Assembly (NCBI GenBank): GCA_905221435.1
Contig: CAJNDD010000007.1
Coordinates: 19,915-83,914, forward strand
DNA length: 64,000 nt
Source: a bacterium
Lineage (GTDB): Bacteria > Bacillota > Bacilli > Lactobacillales > Streptococcaceae
Direction: 5' to 3'
The notes under the pieces are model-generated. The model saw only the letters and a list, made by a program, of their open reading frames with translations, was not told the origin of the DNA and searched no databases. This document shows positions 9,405 to 22,303 of the stretch, piece by piece. A program made the position numbers and the translations under genes. Within the stretch, counting starts at the first letter, position 1. Each line of letters starts with the position of its first letter.

Positions 9405-10838
9405 TTAGTTGACTAAACTATGGTACAGGTCAAGATAAGACTTGCAGGCTGTATCCCATGAGAAATCACATTCCATAGCTTGTTTTTGTAGATTTCTCCA
9501 AACATCTGGCTGGTTCTTATAAACATCCAAGGCTGTTTGGAAACTCCAGTTAAGCCAGTATGGTGTTAAATTGTCAAAGCTAAATCCAGTTCCACTTCCT
9601 TCGATTGGATTGAAGGATTGAACTGTATCTCTTAGTCCACCAACCTCATGAACCAATGGTAGAGTTCCATAGCGCATCGCCATCATTTGAGACAAGCCGC
9701 ATGGTTCAAAACGACTTGGCATGAGGAAGAGATCACAAGCTGCGTAGATTTCTTGAGCGAGCTTGACATCGAAAGTGATATTTGCTGATAGCTTGTCAGG
9801 ATAGACTTGAGCAAACCAAGAGAAGGAATGTTCAAAAGCCGGGTCACCTGTTCCTAAAAGAACGATTTGAACGTCCTCTTGTAAGAAACGATGCAAGCTT
9901 TCTACAACTACATCAAAACCTTTTTGGCGTGTCAATCGAGAGACAATCCCAACCAGAGGAACATCTGCTCGCACAGGTAGACCAACTCTCTCTTGCAATT
10001 TTGCTTTGTTTTGTGCTTTTCCTGACAAGTCATCCTTATCAAAATGATAGTCTAAAAGAGCATCTGTCTCTGGATTATAGAGATCAGTATCGATTCCATT
10101 AACAATACCTGAAACCTTACCTGACTCCATACGAAGAATCTGATCCAAACCACAACCGAATTGGCTAGTCATAATCTCATGCGCATAGCTAGGGGAAACG
10201 GTTGTGACACGATCCGCGTAGAGAATACCTGCTTTCATCCAGTTGAGACAATCATTCCAGCGAAGGGTGCCATCAGCATAGCGTTCAAAACCAACACCGA
10301 ACAAATCCCACAACATTCCTTCAGAAAATTGACCTTGGAATTCTAAATTATGAATAGTTAAAACGGTTCTGATTCCTTGATATGCCTGAATCCATCTGTA
10401 TTTTTCCTTCAAGAGGAAAGGAATCATAGCGGTGTGATAATCATGGGCATGGAGAATATCTGGAATGAAATCAATTCGCTCCATGGCTTCAAGAGCAGCC
10501 AGTTGGAAGAAGGCAAAACGTTCACCATCATCGAAATCTCCGTAAACATGACCTCGGAAGAAATACGTTTGATTGTCTACGAAGTAGAAGGTAACACCAT
10601 TCAAAACGGTCTTCTTAATACCACAGTACTGTCTACGCCATCCTACACTCACTTCAAAGTGAAGAACATCCTCAATCTGGTCGCCGAACTTAGCCTCTAC
10701 CATGTCATAGTAAGGTAAGACAACCGCAACTTCGTGTCCTGCCTTTACTAGTGATTTGGGAAGAGCGCCAATGACGTCTCCCAAACCACCTGTTTTTGAA
10801 AAGGGCGCACCCTCTGCTGCTACGAATAAAATTTTCAT
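9405..10838 (-). CDS. glgA: glycogen synthase GlgA (ADP-glucose), 477 aa
   Basis: GT5 glycosyltransferase that extends alpha-1,4-glucan from ADP-glucose. It shows the [17 protein letters not shown]-glucose-binding motif at residues 15-28, [23 protein letters not shown] at the start of the C-terminal Rossmann domain, and [19 protein letters not shown] with the catalytic Glu. Length is standard. Its ATG overlaps the glgD stop (ATGA), indicating translational coupling. It is the last gene of the four-gene operon and is followed by a strong terminator. Confidence 0.97.
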   Translation of the reverse strand: MKILFVAAEGAPFSKTGGLGDVIGALPKSLVKAGHEVAVVLPYYDMVEAKFGDQIEDVLHFEVSVGWRRQYCGIKKTVLNGVTFYFVDNQTYFFRGHVYGDFDDGERFAFFQLAALEAMERIDFIPDILHAHDYHTAMIPFLLKEKYRWIQAYQGIRTVLTIHNLEFQGQFSEGMLWDLFGVGFERYADGTLRWNDCLNWMKAGILYADRVTTVSPSYAHEIMTSQFGCGLDQILRMESGKVSGIVNGIDTDLYNPETDALLDYHFDKDDLSGKAQNKAKLQERVGLPVRADVPLVGIVSRLTRQKGFDVVVESLHRFLQEDVQIVLLGTGDPAFEHSFSWFAQVYPDKLSANITFDVKLAQEIYAACDLFLMPSRFEPCGLSQMMAMRYGTLPLVHEVGGLRDTVQSFNPIEGSGTGFSFDNLTPYWLNWSFQTALDVYKNQPDVWRNLQKQAMECDFSWDTACKSYLDLYHSLVN

Positions 10839-11974
10839 GAATGAATATCCTCTGTAACTTTTTCGCCTTTTTTGACTACAACTGGGTGTTCTGCAGTACC
10901 GCGAATAACGACACCGTCAGCAACTTCAACCCCTTTGTCCAAGATTGCATACTCAACTTGGGCTCCTTGACCAATCACAACACGAGGGAAAAGAAGGCTG
11001 TTTTTCACTACACTATCCTTGTGAGCATGAATGTTACGAGATAGGACGGACTGAACTACTTCACCCTCAATGATACTACCAGAAGCAAACTGAGAAGTAC
11101 TTACTTTTGAAGTATTCGCATAGTAGGTTGGTTCTTCATTCTTAACTTTTGTGTAAATCTTTTGATTTGGTGAGAAGAGAGAGTAGAATTTTTTAGACTC
11201 AAGCATGTCGATATTTGCTTGATAATAGGACTGAACAGAATGAATGTTTGCTAAGTAGCCTGTGTATTCGTAAGCAAAAGCTCCTTCTTTTGCAGCTAAA
11301 TCGCGAAGAACATAGCGCAACTTTTCAGGATATTCTTTCTGAGCTTCTTCTTCAAGTCGTTCAATCAACCAAGGAGTGTCCACAACAAAGATATCTGTAG
11401 ACATATTGAAGAGTTCATCCGTAGATTTATTATCAAAGAGTTTATGCGAACGAACATGGTCTGTTTCATCAATTTCCAAGATAGCATTCACATCTGAAAT
11501 ATCTTTCTTCGGAAGTTTCTTATATACAACTGTAATCGGACCATTCGTTGTATTGTGTAGGTGGAAGACTTGATTCAAGTCAATATTCACCAGTACATCG
11601 CAGTTAATCGAAACGGTTTGGTTTGAACCTGAACGTCTCAAGTAGGTAAGAAGTTGTTGGTAATACTCTTTTCCAACTGTACTGCTTTCAACACGAGTAT
11701 TGTAAATTCCTAGATAGTAGTGACTTAGAAGGGTTGACAAGCCCCACTCACGACCTGAACGGATATGGTCGAAGACTGAGCTGATATTGTCTTGTTGGAA
11801 AATACCAAAGATACTACGAACACCCGCATTTGCAAGACTGGAAAGGGGGAAGTCAATCAAACGGTATTTCCCACCGAAAGGCAAGCTAGCTACCGGACGG
11901 TGTTCTGTTAACGTTGACATATCATGAAAACCAACCGTGTTTCCTAAAATGGCTGAATATTTATCAATCTTCAT
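10835..11974 (-). CDS. glgD: GlgD, regulatory homologue of glucose-1-phosphate adenylyltransferase, 379 aa
   Basis: It is homologous to GlgC over its whole length, with [19 protein letters not shown] and a C-terminal left-handed beta-helix. The N-terminal nucleotide-binding glycine motif (AGGxGTRL in GlgC) is missing: the equivalent region reads [10 protein letters not shown]. In Firmicutes GlgD is known to be nearly inactive alone and to activate GlgC in a GlgC/GlgD heterotetramer. The start overlaps glgC by 11 nt and the stop overlaps glgA by 4 nt, suggesting coupled translation of the partners. Confidence 0.95.
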   Translation of the reverse strand: MKIDKYSAILGNTVGFHDMSTLTEHRPVASLPFGGKYRLIDFPLSSLANAGVRSIFGIFQQDNISSVFDHIRSGREWGLSTLLSHYYLGIYNTRVESSTVGKEYYQQLLTYLRRSGSNQTVSINCDVLVNIDLNQVFHLHNTTNGPITVVYKKLPKKDISDVNAILEIDETDHVRSHKLFDNKSTDELFNMSTDIFVVDTPWLIERLEEEAQKEYPEKLRYVLRDLAAKEGAFAYEYTGYLANIHSVQSYYQANIDMLESKKFYSLFSPNQKIYTKVKNEEPTYYANTSKVSTSQFASGSIIEGEVVQSVLSRNIHAHKDSVVKNSLLFPRVVIGQGAQVEYAILDKGVEVADGVVIRGTAEHPVVVKKGEKVTEDIHS

Positions 11975-13106
11975 CTGTTGCTACCCCCACTACTTCATTG
12001 TATCCTACTACTTGTACTTCATCAGTTCCGTCAATCTCTACGCCGTCTGCAATAATAGCACCCTCACCAATAATAGCACGAGTAATCTTTGCTCCATGGC
12101 CAATAATAGCCCCACTCATGATAACAGAATCAACGACCTCAGCACCTTCACGTACTTGTGCTTCTGTTGAAAGAATCGAACGTTTAACCGTTCCATCTAC
12201 AAAACAGCCATCCACAACCAATGAATCTTCAACGTGAGCATGCGCACCAAAGTAGTTGGGTGGTGAGATCAAGTTTCTTGAGTAGATCTTCCACTGACGA
12301 TTGCGACTATCCAAGGCATTTTCTGGTGAGATGTACTCCATGTTGGCTTCCCAAAGTGACTCAATCGTACCAACGTCTTTCCAGTAGCCATTAAATTCAT
12401 AAGCATAGACACTTTCACCAGACTCGAGATAGTTAGGGATAACGTTCTTACCAAAGTCTGACATATCCACATTGCTCTTTTCAGCAGCAACAAGCATATT
12501 GCGAAGTCGTTTCCAGTCAAAGATATAAATCCCCATAGAAGCCTTTGTAGATTTAGGTTGAGCAGGTTTTTCTTCAAATTCAACGATACGGTTGTTGGCA
12601 TCCGTATTCATGATACCAAAACGACTAGCTTCTTTGAGAGGAACATCTAGAACCGCTACCGTCAAACTGGCATTGTGATCCTTATGGGACTGAAGCATAT
12701 CATCGTAGTCCATCTTGTAGATGTGGTCACCAGAAAGGATCAAAACATACTCTGGGTTGATACTGTCGATGTAGTCAATATTTTGGTAGATAGCGTGACT
12801 AGTCCCTTCAAACCAACGGTTTCCTTCACTTGCAGAGTAGGGTTGAAGGATAGAAACACCTGTGTTAATGCCATCTAGTCCCCAGCTCGAACCATTTCCG
12901 ATGTGGTTGTTCAAGGCAAGGGGTTGGTATTGTGTAATCACACCGACATTGTGAATCCCAGAGTTAGCACAGTTTGAAAGCGCGAAGTCAATAATACGGT
13001 AGCGCCCACCGAATTGCACGGCTGGTTTAGCAATGCTTTGAGTGAGTTTTCCGAGACGTGTTCCTTGCCCACCGGCAAGGATCAAAGCTAGCATTTCATT
13101 CTTCAT
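11964..13106 (-). CDS. glgC: glucose-1-phosphate adenylyltransferase GlgC, 380 aa
   Basis: Makes ADP-glucose from glucose-1-phosphate and ATP, the committed step of glycogen synthesis. It has the nucleotidyltransferase motif [13 protein letters not shown] at residues 9-21, [28 protein letters not shown] with the metal-binding Asp, and a C-terminal beta-helix of hexapeptide repeats ([19 protein letters not shown]). An AAAAAGGAG Shine-Dalgarno lies inside the end of glgB, which overlaps by 11 nt. Order B-C-D-A is the usual one in Bacilli. Confidence 0.97.
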   Translation of the reverse strand: MKNEMLALILAGGQGTRLGKLTQSIAKPAVQFGGRYRIIDFALSNCANSGIHNVGVITQYQPLALNNHIGNGSSWGLDGINTGVSILQPYSASEGNRWFEGTSHAIYQNIDYIDSINPEYVLILSGDHIYKMDYDDMLQSHKDHNASLTVAVLDVPLKEASRFGIMNTDANNRIVEFEEKPAQPKSTKASMGIYIFDWKRLRNMLVAAEKSNVDMSDFGKNVIPNYLESGESVYAYEFNGYWKDVGTIESLWEANMEYISPENALDSRNRQWKIYSRNLISPPNYFGAHAHVEDSLVVDGCFVDGTVKRSILSTEAQVREGAEVVDSVIMSGAIIGHGAKITRAIIGEGAIIADGVEIDGTDEVQVVGYNEVVGVATDED

Positions 13107-15024
13107 TTTCTACTCCTTTTTGAGTTTTATTTGCGACAGTTTTAGTTGGTTTCAAACGACGCTTGATCTTCCAGATGCTTGCTCCCATAGCAGGCAAGGT
13201 AAAGGTCAAAGTCTGCTCATAATCTTTCCATAAGCCTTCTTGAGTCTGAACTGTTTGATTGTGCTCTTTCCACACACCTCCCCATTCTTCTAATTCTGTA
13301 TTCCAAACTTCTTCGTAAATACCTGCAACAGGTAAACCAATCGTAAAGTCCTTACGCTCAACTGGTGCCATATTAAAGACACAGACTAACATTTCGTCCT
13401 TCTTGCCCTTACGAATAAAGGAAAGGACACTCTGATCTCTATTATCCGCATCGATAATCTCTATACCGTCATAACTAGTATCAATTTCCCATAGACAGCG
13501 ATGGTCTTTATAGAATTGATTGAGTTGAGAAGTGAAATGTTTCATCTTGGCATTCATCGGATCTTCTAGATTAGACCATTCCAACTGCTCCTCAGACTTC
13601 CATTCTAGGAATTGCCCGTACTCACTACCCATGAACAAAAGTTTCTTACCTGGATGACAAATTTGATAGGTGTAGAGATTGCGCAGACCAGAGAACTGAT
13701 TGTAGCGATCACCCCACATCTTATGCATCATACTCTTCTTGCCATGAACCACTTCATCATGTGAGAAAGGTAGGAGATAGTTTTCATTGAAAACATACAT
13801 AAAGCTGAAAGTCACAAGATTAAAATCATACTTGCGATAAATCGGATCTTCCTCATAGAAACGGAGAATATCATTCATCCAGCCCATATTCCATTTATAG
13901 TCAAATCCAAGGCCGCCCATTTCTTTCATACCAGTAATCTTTGTTGCTGATGAACTTTCTTCTGCAATCATCATGATGTCTGGATGAGCTAACTTAATCA
14001 CTGTGTTTAACCGTTGAAGGAAATAATAACCTTCATAGTTAAGATTTCCACCGTCTTTGTTTGGAGTCCAAGGAGCATTATCATAATCTAGATACAACAT
14101 ATTGCTCACTGCATCGACTCGAATACCATCTAAGTGGTAAAAATCAATCCAAAATTTAATACTTGAAATCAAGAAAGACTGGACCTCATTTTTCCCGAGG
14201 TCAAAATTCAGAGCACCCCAGCCATAGTTATGAGCCTTGTTATGGTCTTGGTATTCAAAAGTTGGTGTACCGTCATAATATGCCAAGGCATCATCATTAA
14301 TAGTGAAATGACCTGGAACCCAGTCGACGATAACACCGATATTATTTATATGACACTCTTCAACGAAATCTTGGAATTCCTCAGGTCTGCCATAGGAATG
14401 TTCAAAAGCAAAGTAACCCATAAGCTGATAGCCCCAGCTCAAGCCAAGTGGGTGAGCCATTAGAGGCATGAACTCAATATGTGTATAGTTCATCTCAACT
14501 AAGTATGGAATCAACTCGTCTTTCAGTTGCGAAAAAGTATAGGGACTACCGTCTGGATTTCTCTTCCAAGATCCTGCATGGGCCTCGTATATATTAACTG
14601 GTCGATCGAAAAATCCCAAACGCTTGCGACGCGCTAGCCAAAGGCCATCTTTCCACTTCTTTTCACGGATATTGGTCAGAACTGCTCCTGTACCCGGTCT
14701 AGCTTCAAAATAAACTGCCAACGGATCAATCTTCATAATCTGGTGACCATTTGCACGCGTGATATGATATTTATAAATCTGACCTTCCTGAGCCTGACTA
14801 GTAAAGACTTCCCAAACACCCGCTTCATTACGAACCATAGGAATTTGATTCTCAATCCAATTAGTAAAATCCCCAACTAGATGAACTGCTTGTGCATTTG
14901 GTGCCCAAACCCTAAAAGTATAGCCAATTTCTCCGTTTTTCTCCTCTCTATGTGCTCCTAAATAATGCTGGAGGTGAAAGTTTTCACCTGTAGTAAAGGT
15001 TCTTAATGCTTCTTGATTATTCAT
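13096..15024 (-). CDS. glgB: 1,4-alpha-glucan branching enzyme GlgB, 642 aa
   Basis: GH13 branching enzyme that introduces alpha-1,6 branches. An N-terminal CBM48 domain ([20 protein letters not shown], about residues 33-52) is followed by the GH13 barrel with [26 protein letters not shown] (nucleophile Asp), MIAEESSS (acid/base Glu) and [11 protein letters not shown] (third acid), then a C-terminal beta domain. Length is typical. It is the first gene of the operon, with GAGAGGGG before the ATG, a consensus-like promoter and a cre site immediately upstream. Confidence 0.97.
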   Translation of the reverse strand: MNNQEALRTFTTGENFHLQHYLGAHREEKNGEIGYTFRVWAPNAQAVHLVGDFTNWIENQIPMVRNEAGVWEVFTSQAQEGQIYKYHITRANGHQIMKIDPLAVYFEARPGTGAVLTNIREKKWKDGLWLARRKRLGFFDRPVNIYEAHAGSWKRNPDGSPYTFSQLKDELIPYLVEMNYTHIEFMPLMAHPLGLSWGYQLMGYFAFEHSYGRPEEFQDFVEECHINNIGVIVDWVPGHFTINDDALAYYDGTPTFEYQDHNKAHNYGWGALNFDLGKNEVQSFLISSIKFWIDFYHLDGIRVDAVSNMLYLDYDNAPWTPNKDGGNLNYEGYYFLQRLNTVIKLAHPDIMMIAEESSSATKITGMKEMGGLGFDYKWNMGWMNDILRFYEEDPIYRKYDFNLVTFSFMYVFNENYLLPFSHDEVVHGKKSMMHKMWGDRYNQFSGLRNLYTYQICHPGKKLLFMGSEYGQFLEWKSEEQLEWSNLEDPMNAKMKHFTSQLNQFYKDHRCLWEIDTSYDGIEIIDADNRDQSVLSFIRKGKKDEMLVCVFNMAPVERKDFTIGLPVAGIYEEVWNTELEEWGGVWKEHNQTVQTQEGLWKDYEQTLTFTLPAMGASIWKIKRRLKPTKTVANKTQKGVENEE

Positions 15025-15040
15025 TCGATCCCCTCTCTTT

Positions 15041-15054
15041 TGTAAGCGTTTTCT
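15041..15054. promoter_or_regulatory. cre-like CcpA operator at the glgB transcription start
   Basis: The plus-strand sequence TGTAAGCGTTTTCT matches the cre consensus TGWAANCGNTNWCA at 13 of 14 positions. It lies just downstream of the predicted transcription start (about 15056) of glgB, where CcpA binding normally represses. This fits glucose repression of glycogen synthesis. Confidence 0.7.
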
Positions 15055-15062
15055 ATAATTCT

Positions 15063-15091
15063 ATTATACACTCTTTTAAGATAACTTTCAA
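15063..15091 (-). promoter_or_regulatory. sigma-A promoter of glgBCDA
   Basis: On the minus strand TTGAAA (15086-15091) is followed after 17 bp by TATAAT (15063-15068). The predicted start point is about 15056, giving a leader of roughly 30 nt that contains the cre site. Confidence 0.82.
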
Positions 15092-15262
15092 GCAGTTTAC
15101 GGAATTTCTTAAAAAATATCTTGAAAATTTTGGAAAAATTGTCTTAACCTTGTATGAAGCTTTCATTTGTTTCATAAAAAAGAACAATTTACATATATTT
15201 TCTTAGTATGATAACAAAACATTCGGTATTTTTCAATTTCCAACTGGTTTTTTGGTGAAAAT

Positions 15263-15290
15263 AAAATCAGGAAAAGCTTTTCCTGATTTT
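15263..15290 (-). terminator. palindromic terminator after the 15.3-kb lipoprotein gene
   Basis: A perfect 28-bp palindrome (arms AAAATCAGGAAAAG) begins 5 nt downstream of the lipoprotein stop and continues into a T-rich run on the minus strand. It separates the pulA/lipoprotein unit from glgB. Confidence 0.75.
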
Positions 15291-15295
15291 GTAGA

Positions 15296-15748
15296 TTATT
15301 TATTTTGGCGTTTAAATACAACATTTTTTAGTAAGGTCAGATTTGCAGCTTCCCGACTATCCACACTTGATAAATCGATCATCAATTCATCTCCAGAAAT
15401 TTTGTAGGGAACTTCTGTACCTCCTGTAGCTGGTTGGAGTGTCTTTTTAGCTTGGTTTACCTTTAAATCATATGTCTGATTATTTTTAACACCTGCCACA
15501 TTGCTTTCAAATGTTAAAACACCCTTATCACCATCAATTGTCAATGAAAGAGAAAGTTTAAAATCGTCTCCAAGCAAGGATACAAAACTTTCTTCGGAAA
15601 GACCTGACCCTGCAACTAATTTGCTAATTTCTTCTTTCGTTGGTTCATAAAGATAAGTACCATTGTCCTTGTTAGTAGAACATGCTACTAGGACAACTGA
15701 TAGAAATGTCAAAAATAAAGGTAGGATTATGTTCTTCATCTTTTTCAT
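15296..15748 (-). CDS. small lipoprotein of unknown function, 150 aa
   Basis: The N-terminus is a lipoprotein signal: MKK, a hydrophobic core, then the lipobox LVAC with Cys at residue 23, followed by a polar secreted domain. The product should be lipid-anchored on the outer face of the membrane. An AAAAGGAGAT Shine-Dalgarno lies 7 nt before the ATG at 15748, which is preferred over an upstream in-frame codon at 15775. The family is not identified. It follows pulA by 33 nt and shares its terminator, so it is probably co-transcribed with it. Confidence 0.75.
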   Translation of the reverse strand: MKKMKNIILPLFLTFLSVVLVACSTNKDNGTYLYEPTKEEISKLVAGSGLSEESFVSLLGDDFKLSLSLTIDGDKGVLTFESNVAGVKNNQTYDLKVNQAKKTLQPATGGTEVPYKISGDELMIDLSSVDSREAANLTLLKNVVFKRQNK

Positions 15749-15781
15749 ATGCAATCTCCTTTTTATCAATTTCATATTTTC

Positions 15782-18064
15782 TTATAAAACAGTTAAAATC
15801 GCAACACTAATATCATCAATGACATTTTCTTGTTTAGAACGACTATTTGTCACTAGCATTTCAAGGTTTCCTGCATTTTCAAAGTAGAAGGAAGTTCCCT
15901 TGGCATTGAATACTACCAATAGATGTTCTGGTCCGCCGTGAATCTCGTAAACAATCCATCCGCTATTTTCTACAGCTGTGTGGACAAAGACATGACGGTA
16001 AACTTCTTCGTATGTAGGATAGGAGAAGGCACTGGTCTGTGTTTTCAGTCGAATAATCTGACGGACAAACTCAATGCTTTCTTGTCTTTCATTGATCAAA
16101 TCCCAGTTTACCTGATTGACACTATCAGGAGCGTTGTAACTGTTCATAGCGCGTTCTCGGTCTGCTGGAGTGAGTTCTCCGTGTTCACCAGTTGGAATCA
16201 ACTTAGTCCGTCCAAACTCTTGACCAAGTTCCATAAAGGACATACCTTGCATGAGAAGGTTCATGGCTGTCGCTGTCTCGACCTTACGCATAATCTGGTC
16301 AGAACTTTGATCTGGATGAAGGGTTGCTAACAAGTCATGAAGATTGTAATTATCATGGGCTTCTACATAGTTAAGGACTTGGTTTGGACTAAGATATGAC
16401 CCCAACTCTCGGCTACCAAGAATTGCCTTGGCTACGATTGGTTCTGTGGCAGCACCACTGACAAATCCTGACTTGATTGTACCATAAACTTCTCCTCCTT
16501 TGACCGCATCACGCTGATCATCGTTGAAGAATCCAATATTTGGCATCTGGTAGGCATTGTCCTTTTTAGCCTTGTCATAAGGAGCAAGACCTGTCCCCAT
16601 ATCCCAACCTTCTCCATAAGTGAGAATACGCGGATCAACTTCATCAAGTGCCCAACGAATTGCCTGCATGGTTTTGACATCGTGGATTCCCATCAAGTCG
16701 AAACGGAAACCGTCAATATTGTATTCTTTCACCCAATAAAGGAGTGAGTCAATCATATACTTGCGGTACATTTCGTGTTCGCTTGCGGTTTCATTTCCTA
16801 CACCTGTGCCATTTTGGAAGGTTCCATCTGGATTCATACGATAGTAATAATCAGGTACAGTTGTTTGGAAGGGTGCGTCAACCGTTGAGAAGGTGTGGTT
16901 GTAAACAACGTCCATAATGACACCAATTCCTGAATCATGATAAGCCTGAATCATGGTCTTGAGGTCTCGAATAACCTGACCAGGATCATCTGGATTGCTA
17001 GAGAAGCTTGGTTCTGGCGCATTATAGTTTTGAGGGTCATAACCCCAGTTATAGGTTACATTTCCCTCCTCGTCATATTCCTTGTGTCGATCAAAGATTG
17101 GTTGAAGTTGAACATAGTTGCAACCAAGTTCTTTGATATAGTCAAAGGCAGTTGCTTGGCCGTATTGGTTAGTCGTTCCTGTCTGGGCAGCCCCAAGGAA
17201 AGTTCCTCGAAGGTTTTCTGGAACACCAGATGTTGGTGATTTTGTAAAATCACGAATATGCATCTCACAGATAACTGCTTTACAAGGATTTTCCAAACGC
17301 CAAGAAGCTTTCGTACCATGTTTGACTTCAAAGCCTTCTACCTGTCTCTCTTCATGAGATAGAATTACAGAACGTTTTCCGTCAGGGCTTGTAGCGATAG
17401 TATATGGGTCTCGTGTCAAAGTCTGGTGGTGTGGAAACTCGATCTGATACTGATAAGCTTTACCTGCAAGATTTTCATCCAGATCTAGACTCCAAACACC
17501 AATAGTATTGTACTTATGGCTGTATGAATAGCTATTCCCACGTTCAAGATTAAAGGTTTTCCAAACAGGCGCGTCGTTACTTGTATTTTCATAAACAACC
17601 ACCTGTACAGCAGTAGCTGTAGGAGCCCAGAGTTTAAAGCTTGTCTGGTAGTCTGAGATACTATAACCCAACTCTCCCTGGTATCCCCAATGATGGTCAA
17701 AACTAGCGCTGTGGATAGCTTTATCAAAAGCAAAAGGATTTTGGTCTTTGTAGTAAGGACTTGCGATAGCTGGATTTTCAGAATAGTAAACCGTATCGTC
17801 TCCTTCTAAGATCCAAATCTCAGTCAACAGTGGATAATGGTTGAAACGGACGAGATAGTCTTTTGTCTTTCCATCTATTTCAACAGAAAAGGTCAAAGAC
17901 TCCAGTTTTTCAACACTTTTGACTGTAAAGGAGAACTGTGCTCCAAAATAGTCATTTTCATAATACAAATTTTCTTTAACATCTGCCTGTTTTCTACTGA
18001 ATGAACAAGCACCATAATCCCCATTTTTTCGATGAAAATGGATGACTACAGGGTAATTATACAT
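15782..18064 (-). CDS. pulA: type I pullulanase, intracellular, 760 aa
   Basis: Hydrolyses alpha-1,6 links in pullulan and branched alpha-glucans. It contains the type I hallmark YNWGYDPQNYN, and GH13 regions DVVYNHTF (I), GFRFDLMGIHD (II, nucleophile), YGEGWD (III) and YVEAHDNYNL (IV), after an N-terminal beta domain and a CBM48-like domain (YQTSFKLWAPTATAVQVV). It lacks a signal peptide and LPXTG anchor, so it is distinct from the large surface pullulanase SpuA and is likely used for internal glycogen or imported maltodextrins. It lies between ligA and the glycogen operon, all minus strand. Confidence 0.96.
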   Translation of the reverse strand: MYNYPVVIHFHRKNGDYGACSFSRKQADVKENLYYENDYFGAQFSFTVKSVEKLESLTFSVEIDGKTKDYLVRFNHYPLLTEIWILEGDDTVYYSENPAIASPYYKDQNPFAFDKAIHSASFDHHWGYQGELGYSISDYQTSFKLWAPTATAVQVVVYENTSNDAPVWKTFNLERGNSYSYSHKYNTIGVWSLDLDENLAGKAYQYQIEFPHHQTLTRDPYTIATSPDGKRSVILSHEERQVEGFEVKHGTKASWRLENPCKAVICEMHIRDFTKSPTSGVPENLRGTFLGAAQTGTTNQYGQATAFDYIKELGCNYVQLQPIFDRHKEYDEEGNVTYNWGYDPQNYNAPEPSFSSNPDDPGQVIRDLKTMIQAYHDSGIGVIMDVVYNHTFSTVDAPFQTTVPDYYYRMNPDGTFQNGTGVGNETASEHEMYRKYMIDSLLYWVKEYNIDGFRFDLMGIHDVKTMQAIRWALDEVDPRILTYGEGWDMGTGLAPYDKAKKDNAYQMPNIGFFNDDQRDAVKGGEVYGTIKSGFVSGAATEPIVAKAILGSRELGSYLSPNQVLNYVEAHDNYNLHDLLATLHPDQSSDQIMRKVETATAMNLLMQGMSFMELGQEFGRTKLIPTGEHGELTPADRERAMNSYNAPDSVNQVNWDLINERQESIEFVRQIIRLKTQTSAFSYPTYEEVYRHVFVHTAVENSGWIVYEIHGGPEHLLVVFNAKGTSFYFENAGNLEMLVTNSRSKQENVIDDISVAILTVL

Positions 18065-18130
18065 TTCTTTTCCTAATTTCTAATTTAATTTTTTATTCAA
18101 ACTATCTGACATCTAGTTTTCAACTATTAT

Positions 18131-20098
<1,968 letters not shown>

Positions 20099-20178
20099 CT
20101 ACCATAAATCAAGCCCTCCTCACAATAGAGAAGGACTGAAAAATGGTTTGTAGTGTAATATTTTCTAAAAAAGAGAAA

Positions 20179-21357
20179 TTATAACTCTTTTTCAAAATGA
20201 CTTCGTACATAAACGAGGGATAGACAAGACAGGATAACAACACCACTTCCAATTATCAGAAAAGAAGAGAGATGAACACTTGGCAACACCGTCATAAAGC
20301 CTTTTGCAATCGGCATAAATAGGATGGCTAAGGTAAAAATTGTGCTTAGTACCCTTCCCAAGTATTCCCCCTCAACCTTGGTTTGCACCTGAGTAAAAAA
20401 GTGAATATTAAAAATCGTCATAAACAGTTCACAAACTAAATTTCCAGAAAAGGAAAGAAAAGTTGGCAGTGGTAATCCCATCATAAAAACTCCAACTCCA
20501 GTCAAAGCCAATAGAATCAAAAGATTATAAACACTTGCCTTTATTTTACTAGCTAGAAGAGCTCCGATAATCGAACCAATAGCGCCCATAGTCAAAATAC
20601 TCGCATAAGCTCCTTCTACCCCGTATAGTCGATTTGAAAAAGGGAGGAGAAATTCAAAAGCTGCAAAAAAGAAATTAACACTGGAAGCTACTACCAAAAG
20701 GAAAAAGATCTCTTGCTGGCGCCAAATATAGCGAATCCCTTCTTTCATATCAGCAAAAATATTTCTCCAACTAAAAGTCTTTTTCTCTTGTTCCTGAGTC
20801 TCTTTTTTGGGAAGTAAAGCTACTAAGATAAATGCGATGAAAAAACTAATGGCATCTAAAACAAGCGTCATATGGAGACTGGCAAATTGTAGAACGATGA
20901 AAGAAAGCACAGGGGAGCTAACGCCTACAACCTGCAAAACGAGCTCTAAGCGAGCATTATAGGTCACTATCTCGTCTTTCTCTACAACCTCAGTTATAAT
21001 GGCTTTGTTAGCTGTACGAGAAAATGCAAAGGCAACCGCCTGAACAATATTGGCAAAAATCAAGGCAGCAATCATCAAGCTATCATTTCTGATGAAAGAA
21101 ATAGCTAAACAGAGAACGCCACAAATCAAGTCTGTCGTCATCAAAATTTTGCGACGCGAAAAGCGGTCTGAAATCACTCCTCCAAAGGGATTGACCAGAA
21201 TCGATGTAACCAACTCAGAAATTTGATAAATTCCAAGAACAGTCTGTCCTATCGTCCCCATCGATGCCAACCAAACACTGTTTCCATAGTCATAGAGCAT
21301 ATTCCCTATTTTATTAACAGCCCCACGACTAATCAACTGGATTGCATGTCGATTCAT
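20179..21357 (-). CDS. MFS transporter, 392 aa
   Basis: A 12-helix major facilitator, with the family start GNMLYDYGNSVWLASMG and the conserved loop GGVISDRFSRRKIL between helices 2 and 3. It is most like the MFS_3 / macrolide-efflux (Mef-like) group; the substrate cannot be read from the sequence. GAGAGGAG lies upstream of the ATG at 21357, preferred over an upstream TTG codon. The Rgg regulator gene lies directly upstream in the same direction with an 80-nt gap, which suggests but does not prove that Rgg controls it. Confidence 0.85.
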   Translation of the reverse strand: MNRHAIQLISRGAVNKIGNMLYDYGNSVWLASMGTIGQTVLGIYQISELVTSILVNPFGGVISDRFSRRKILMTTDLICGVLCLAISFIRNDSLMIAALIFANIVQAVAFAFSRTANKAIITEVVEKDEIVTYNARLELVLQVVGVSSPVLSFIVLQFASLHMTLVLDAISFFIAFILVALLPKKETQEQEKKTFSWRNIFADMKEGIRYIWRQQEIFFLLVVASSVNFFFAAFEFLLPFSNRLYGVEGAYASILTMGAIGSIIGALLASKIKASVYNLLILLALTGVGVFMMGLPLPTFLSFSGNLVCELFMTIFNIHFFTQVQTKVEGEYLGRVLSTIFTLAILFMPIAKGFMTVLPSVHLSSFLIIGSGVVILSCLSLVYVRSHFEKEL

Positions 21358-21437
21358 ATAAAAAACTCCTCTCAAATTTTGAAACTATTGTATCAAAACT
21401 GAAAGGAGTCTCTTTATTTTTCCCTTATTTGGGAAAT

Positions 21438-22301
21438 TTAAGCATTTACAAATTTTTCATAATGTTCCTGATAGTAAGCCACTTGCTCTGGAAGTCCAAG
21501 CACATCAAAAATATGCATAGCCTCCTGCATCTGACTACAACCCTCTTCTTTCAAGTCTCTCTGGTAGAGGGAGAAACCTTTGAGATAATGGAAGATATTG
21601 CGCTCATAAAGCTTGATACCATTTCCAATCAACTTCTCCACATAACTCTCAAAATAGTCCGCATTCGCAAAAGAACGATTCTCCAAACAATGCTGGTAAC
21701 AGTTCAGAGCTAAAATCAAAACAAGTTTACGATGCCGACCAATTTCTTTGTAGTACTCTTCTCGCTCCATGACTTCTCTGCCAATCCGAGCAACATAGTC
21801 CACATTGTAGAAAGTATAGAGATTCCCGAAAAGAATCAACTCATACATGGTCCACTCTTCTGTTCGGAAAAGATAATCTGCTACTTTTTCCAAATCACTC
21901 TGACTCATCGTGTAATGAGCATCTCTTTGACAAATCAGCCCCTGTAACAAAATCCAATTCAGCTCAAAATAGAGGGGATTGGTCGAACTTTTAGCCTTTT
22001 CAAGTTGTTCTCTTTGAAGCTTTTGAAAACCAGCAATATCATTTGAGTAGTAAAGCGGAATAATCTGCGCCATTAAGGCAACATGTTCATGATTTTGAAA
22101 ATCCCTAGCCTTGTCCATGAAATTTTCAATAGTCACATGAATATTATCTAAAATCTCAAAGAAACGAGAAACTGCTAAATCAGATTCCCCAAGCTCGAAG
22201 CGAGATAATTGAGAGGTTGAACATGATTCACCTGCCGCCTCTTTCAAGGAGTACTTCCCACTTGTTCGAAATTCACGAAATACCTTTCCTAGATGTTTCA
22301 T
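21438..22301 (-). CDS. Rgg/GadR/MutR-family transcriptional regulator, 287 aa
   Basis: An N-terminal helix-turn-helix (LGKVFREFRTSGKYSLKEAA, then CSTSQLSRFELGESD) is followed by a helical TPR-like C-terminal domain typical of Rgg proteins (about 285 aa). Such proteins often bind short hydrophobic peptides (SHP). I looked for a small divergent or convergent SHP-like frame beside it and saw none that was convincing. The ATG at 22301 begins the HTH and lies 2 nt after the stop of the ABC-F gene. A stem-loop (TTCCC/GGGAA) follows. Downstream is the MFS exporter, a common Rgg-linked arrangement. Confidence 0.88.
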   Translation of the reverse strand: MKHLGKVFREFRTSGKYSLKEAAGESCSTSQLSRFELGESDLAVSRFFEILDNIHVTIENFMDKARDFQNHEHVALMAQIIPLYYSNDIAGFQKLQREQLEKAKSSTNPLYFELNWILLQGLICQRDAHYTMSQSDLEKVADYLFRTEEWTMYELILFGNLYTFYNVDYVARIGREVMEREEYYKEIGRHRKLVLILALNCYQHCLENRSFANADYFESYVEKLIGNGIKLYERNIFHYLKGFSLYQRDLKEEGCSQMQEAMHIFDVLGLPEQVAYYQEHYEKFVNA

Positions 22302-22303
22302 CT

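Noticed and set aside
10821-10828. TACGAATA, an exact combox core, inside glgA
   Set aside because: It lies within coding sequence, and no competence gene starts nearby.
21342-21713. Plus-strand frame opposite the Rgg/MFS genes considered as an SHP pheromone gene
   Set aside because: It lies mostly antisense to rgg, is too long for an SHP, and lacks the short hydrophobic C-terminal peptide pattern.
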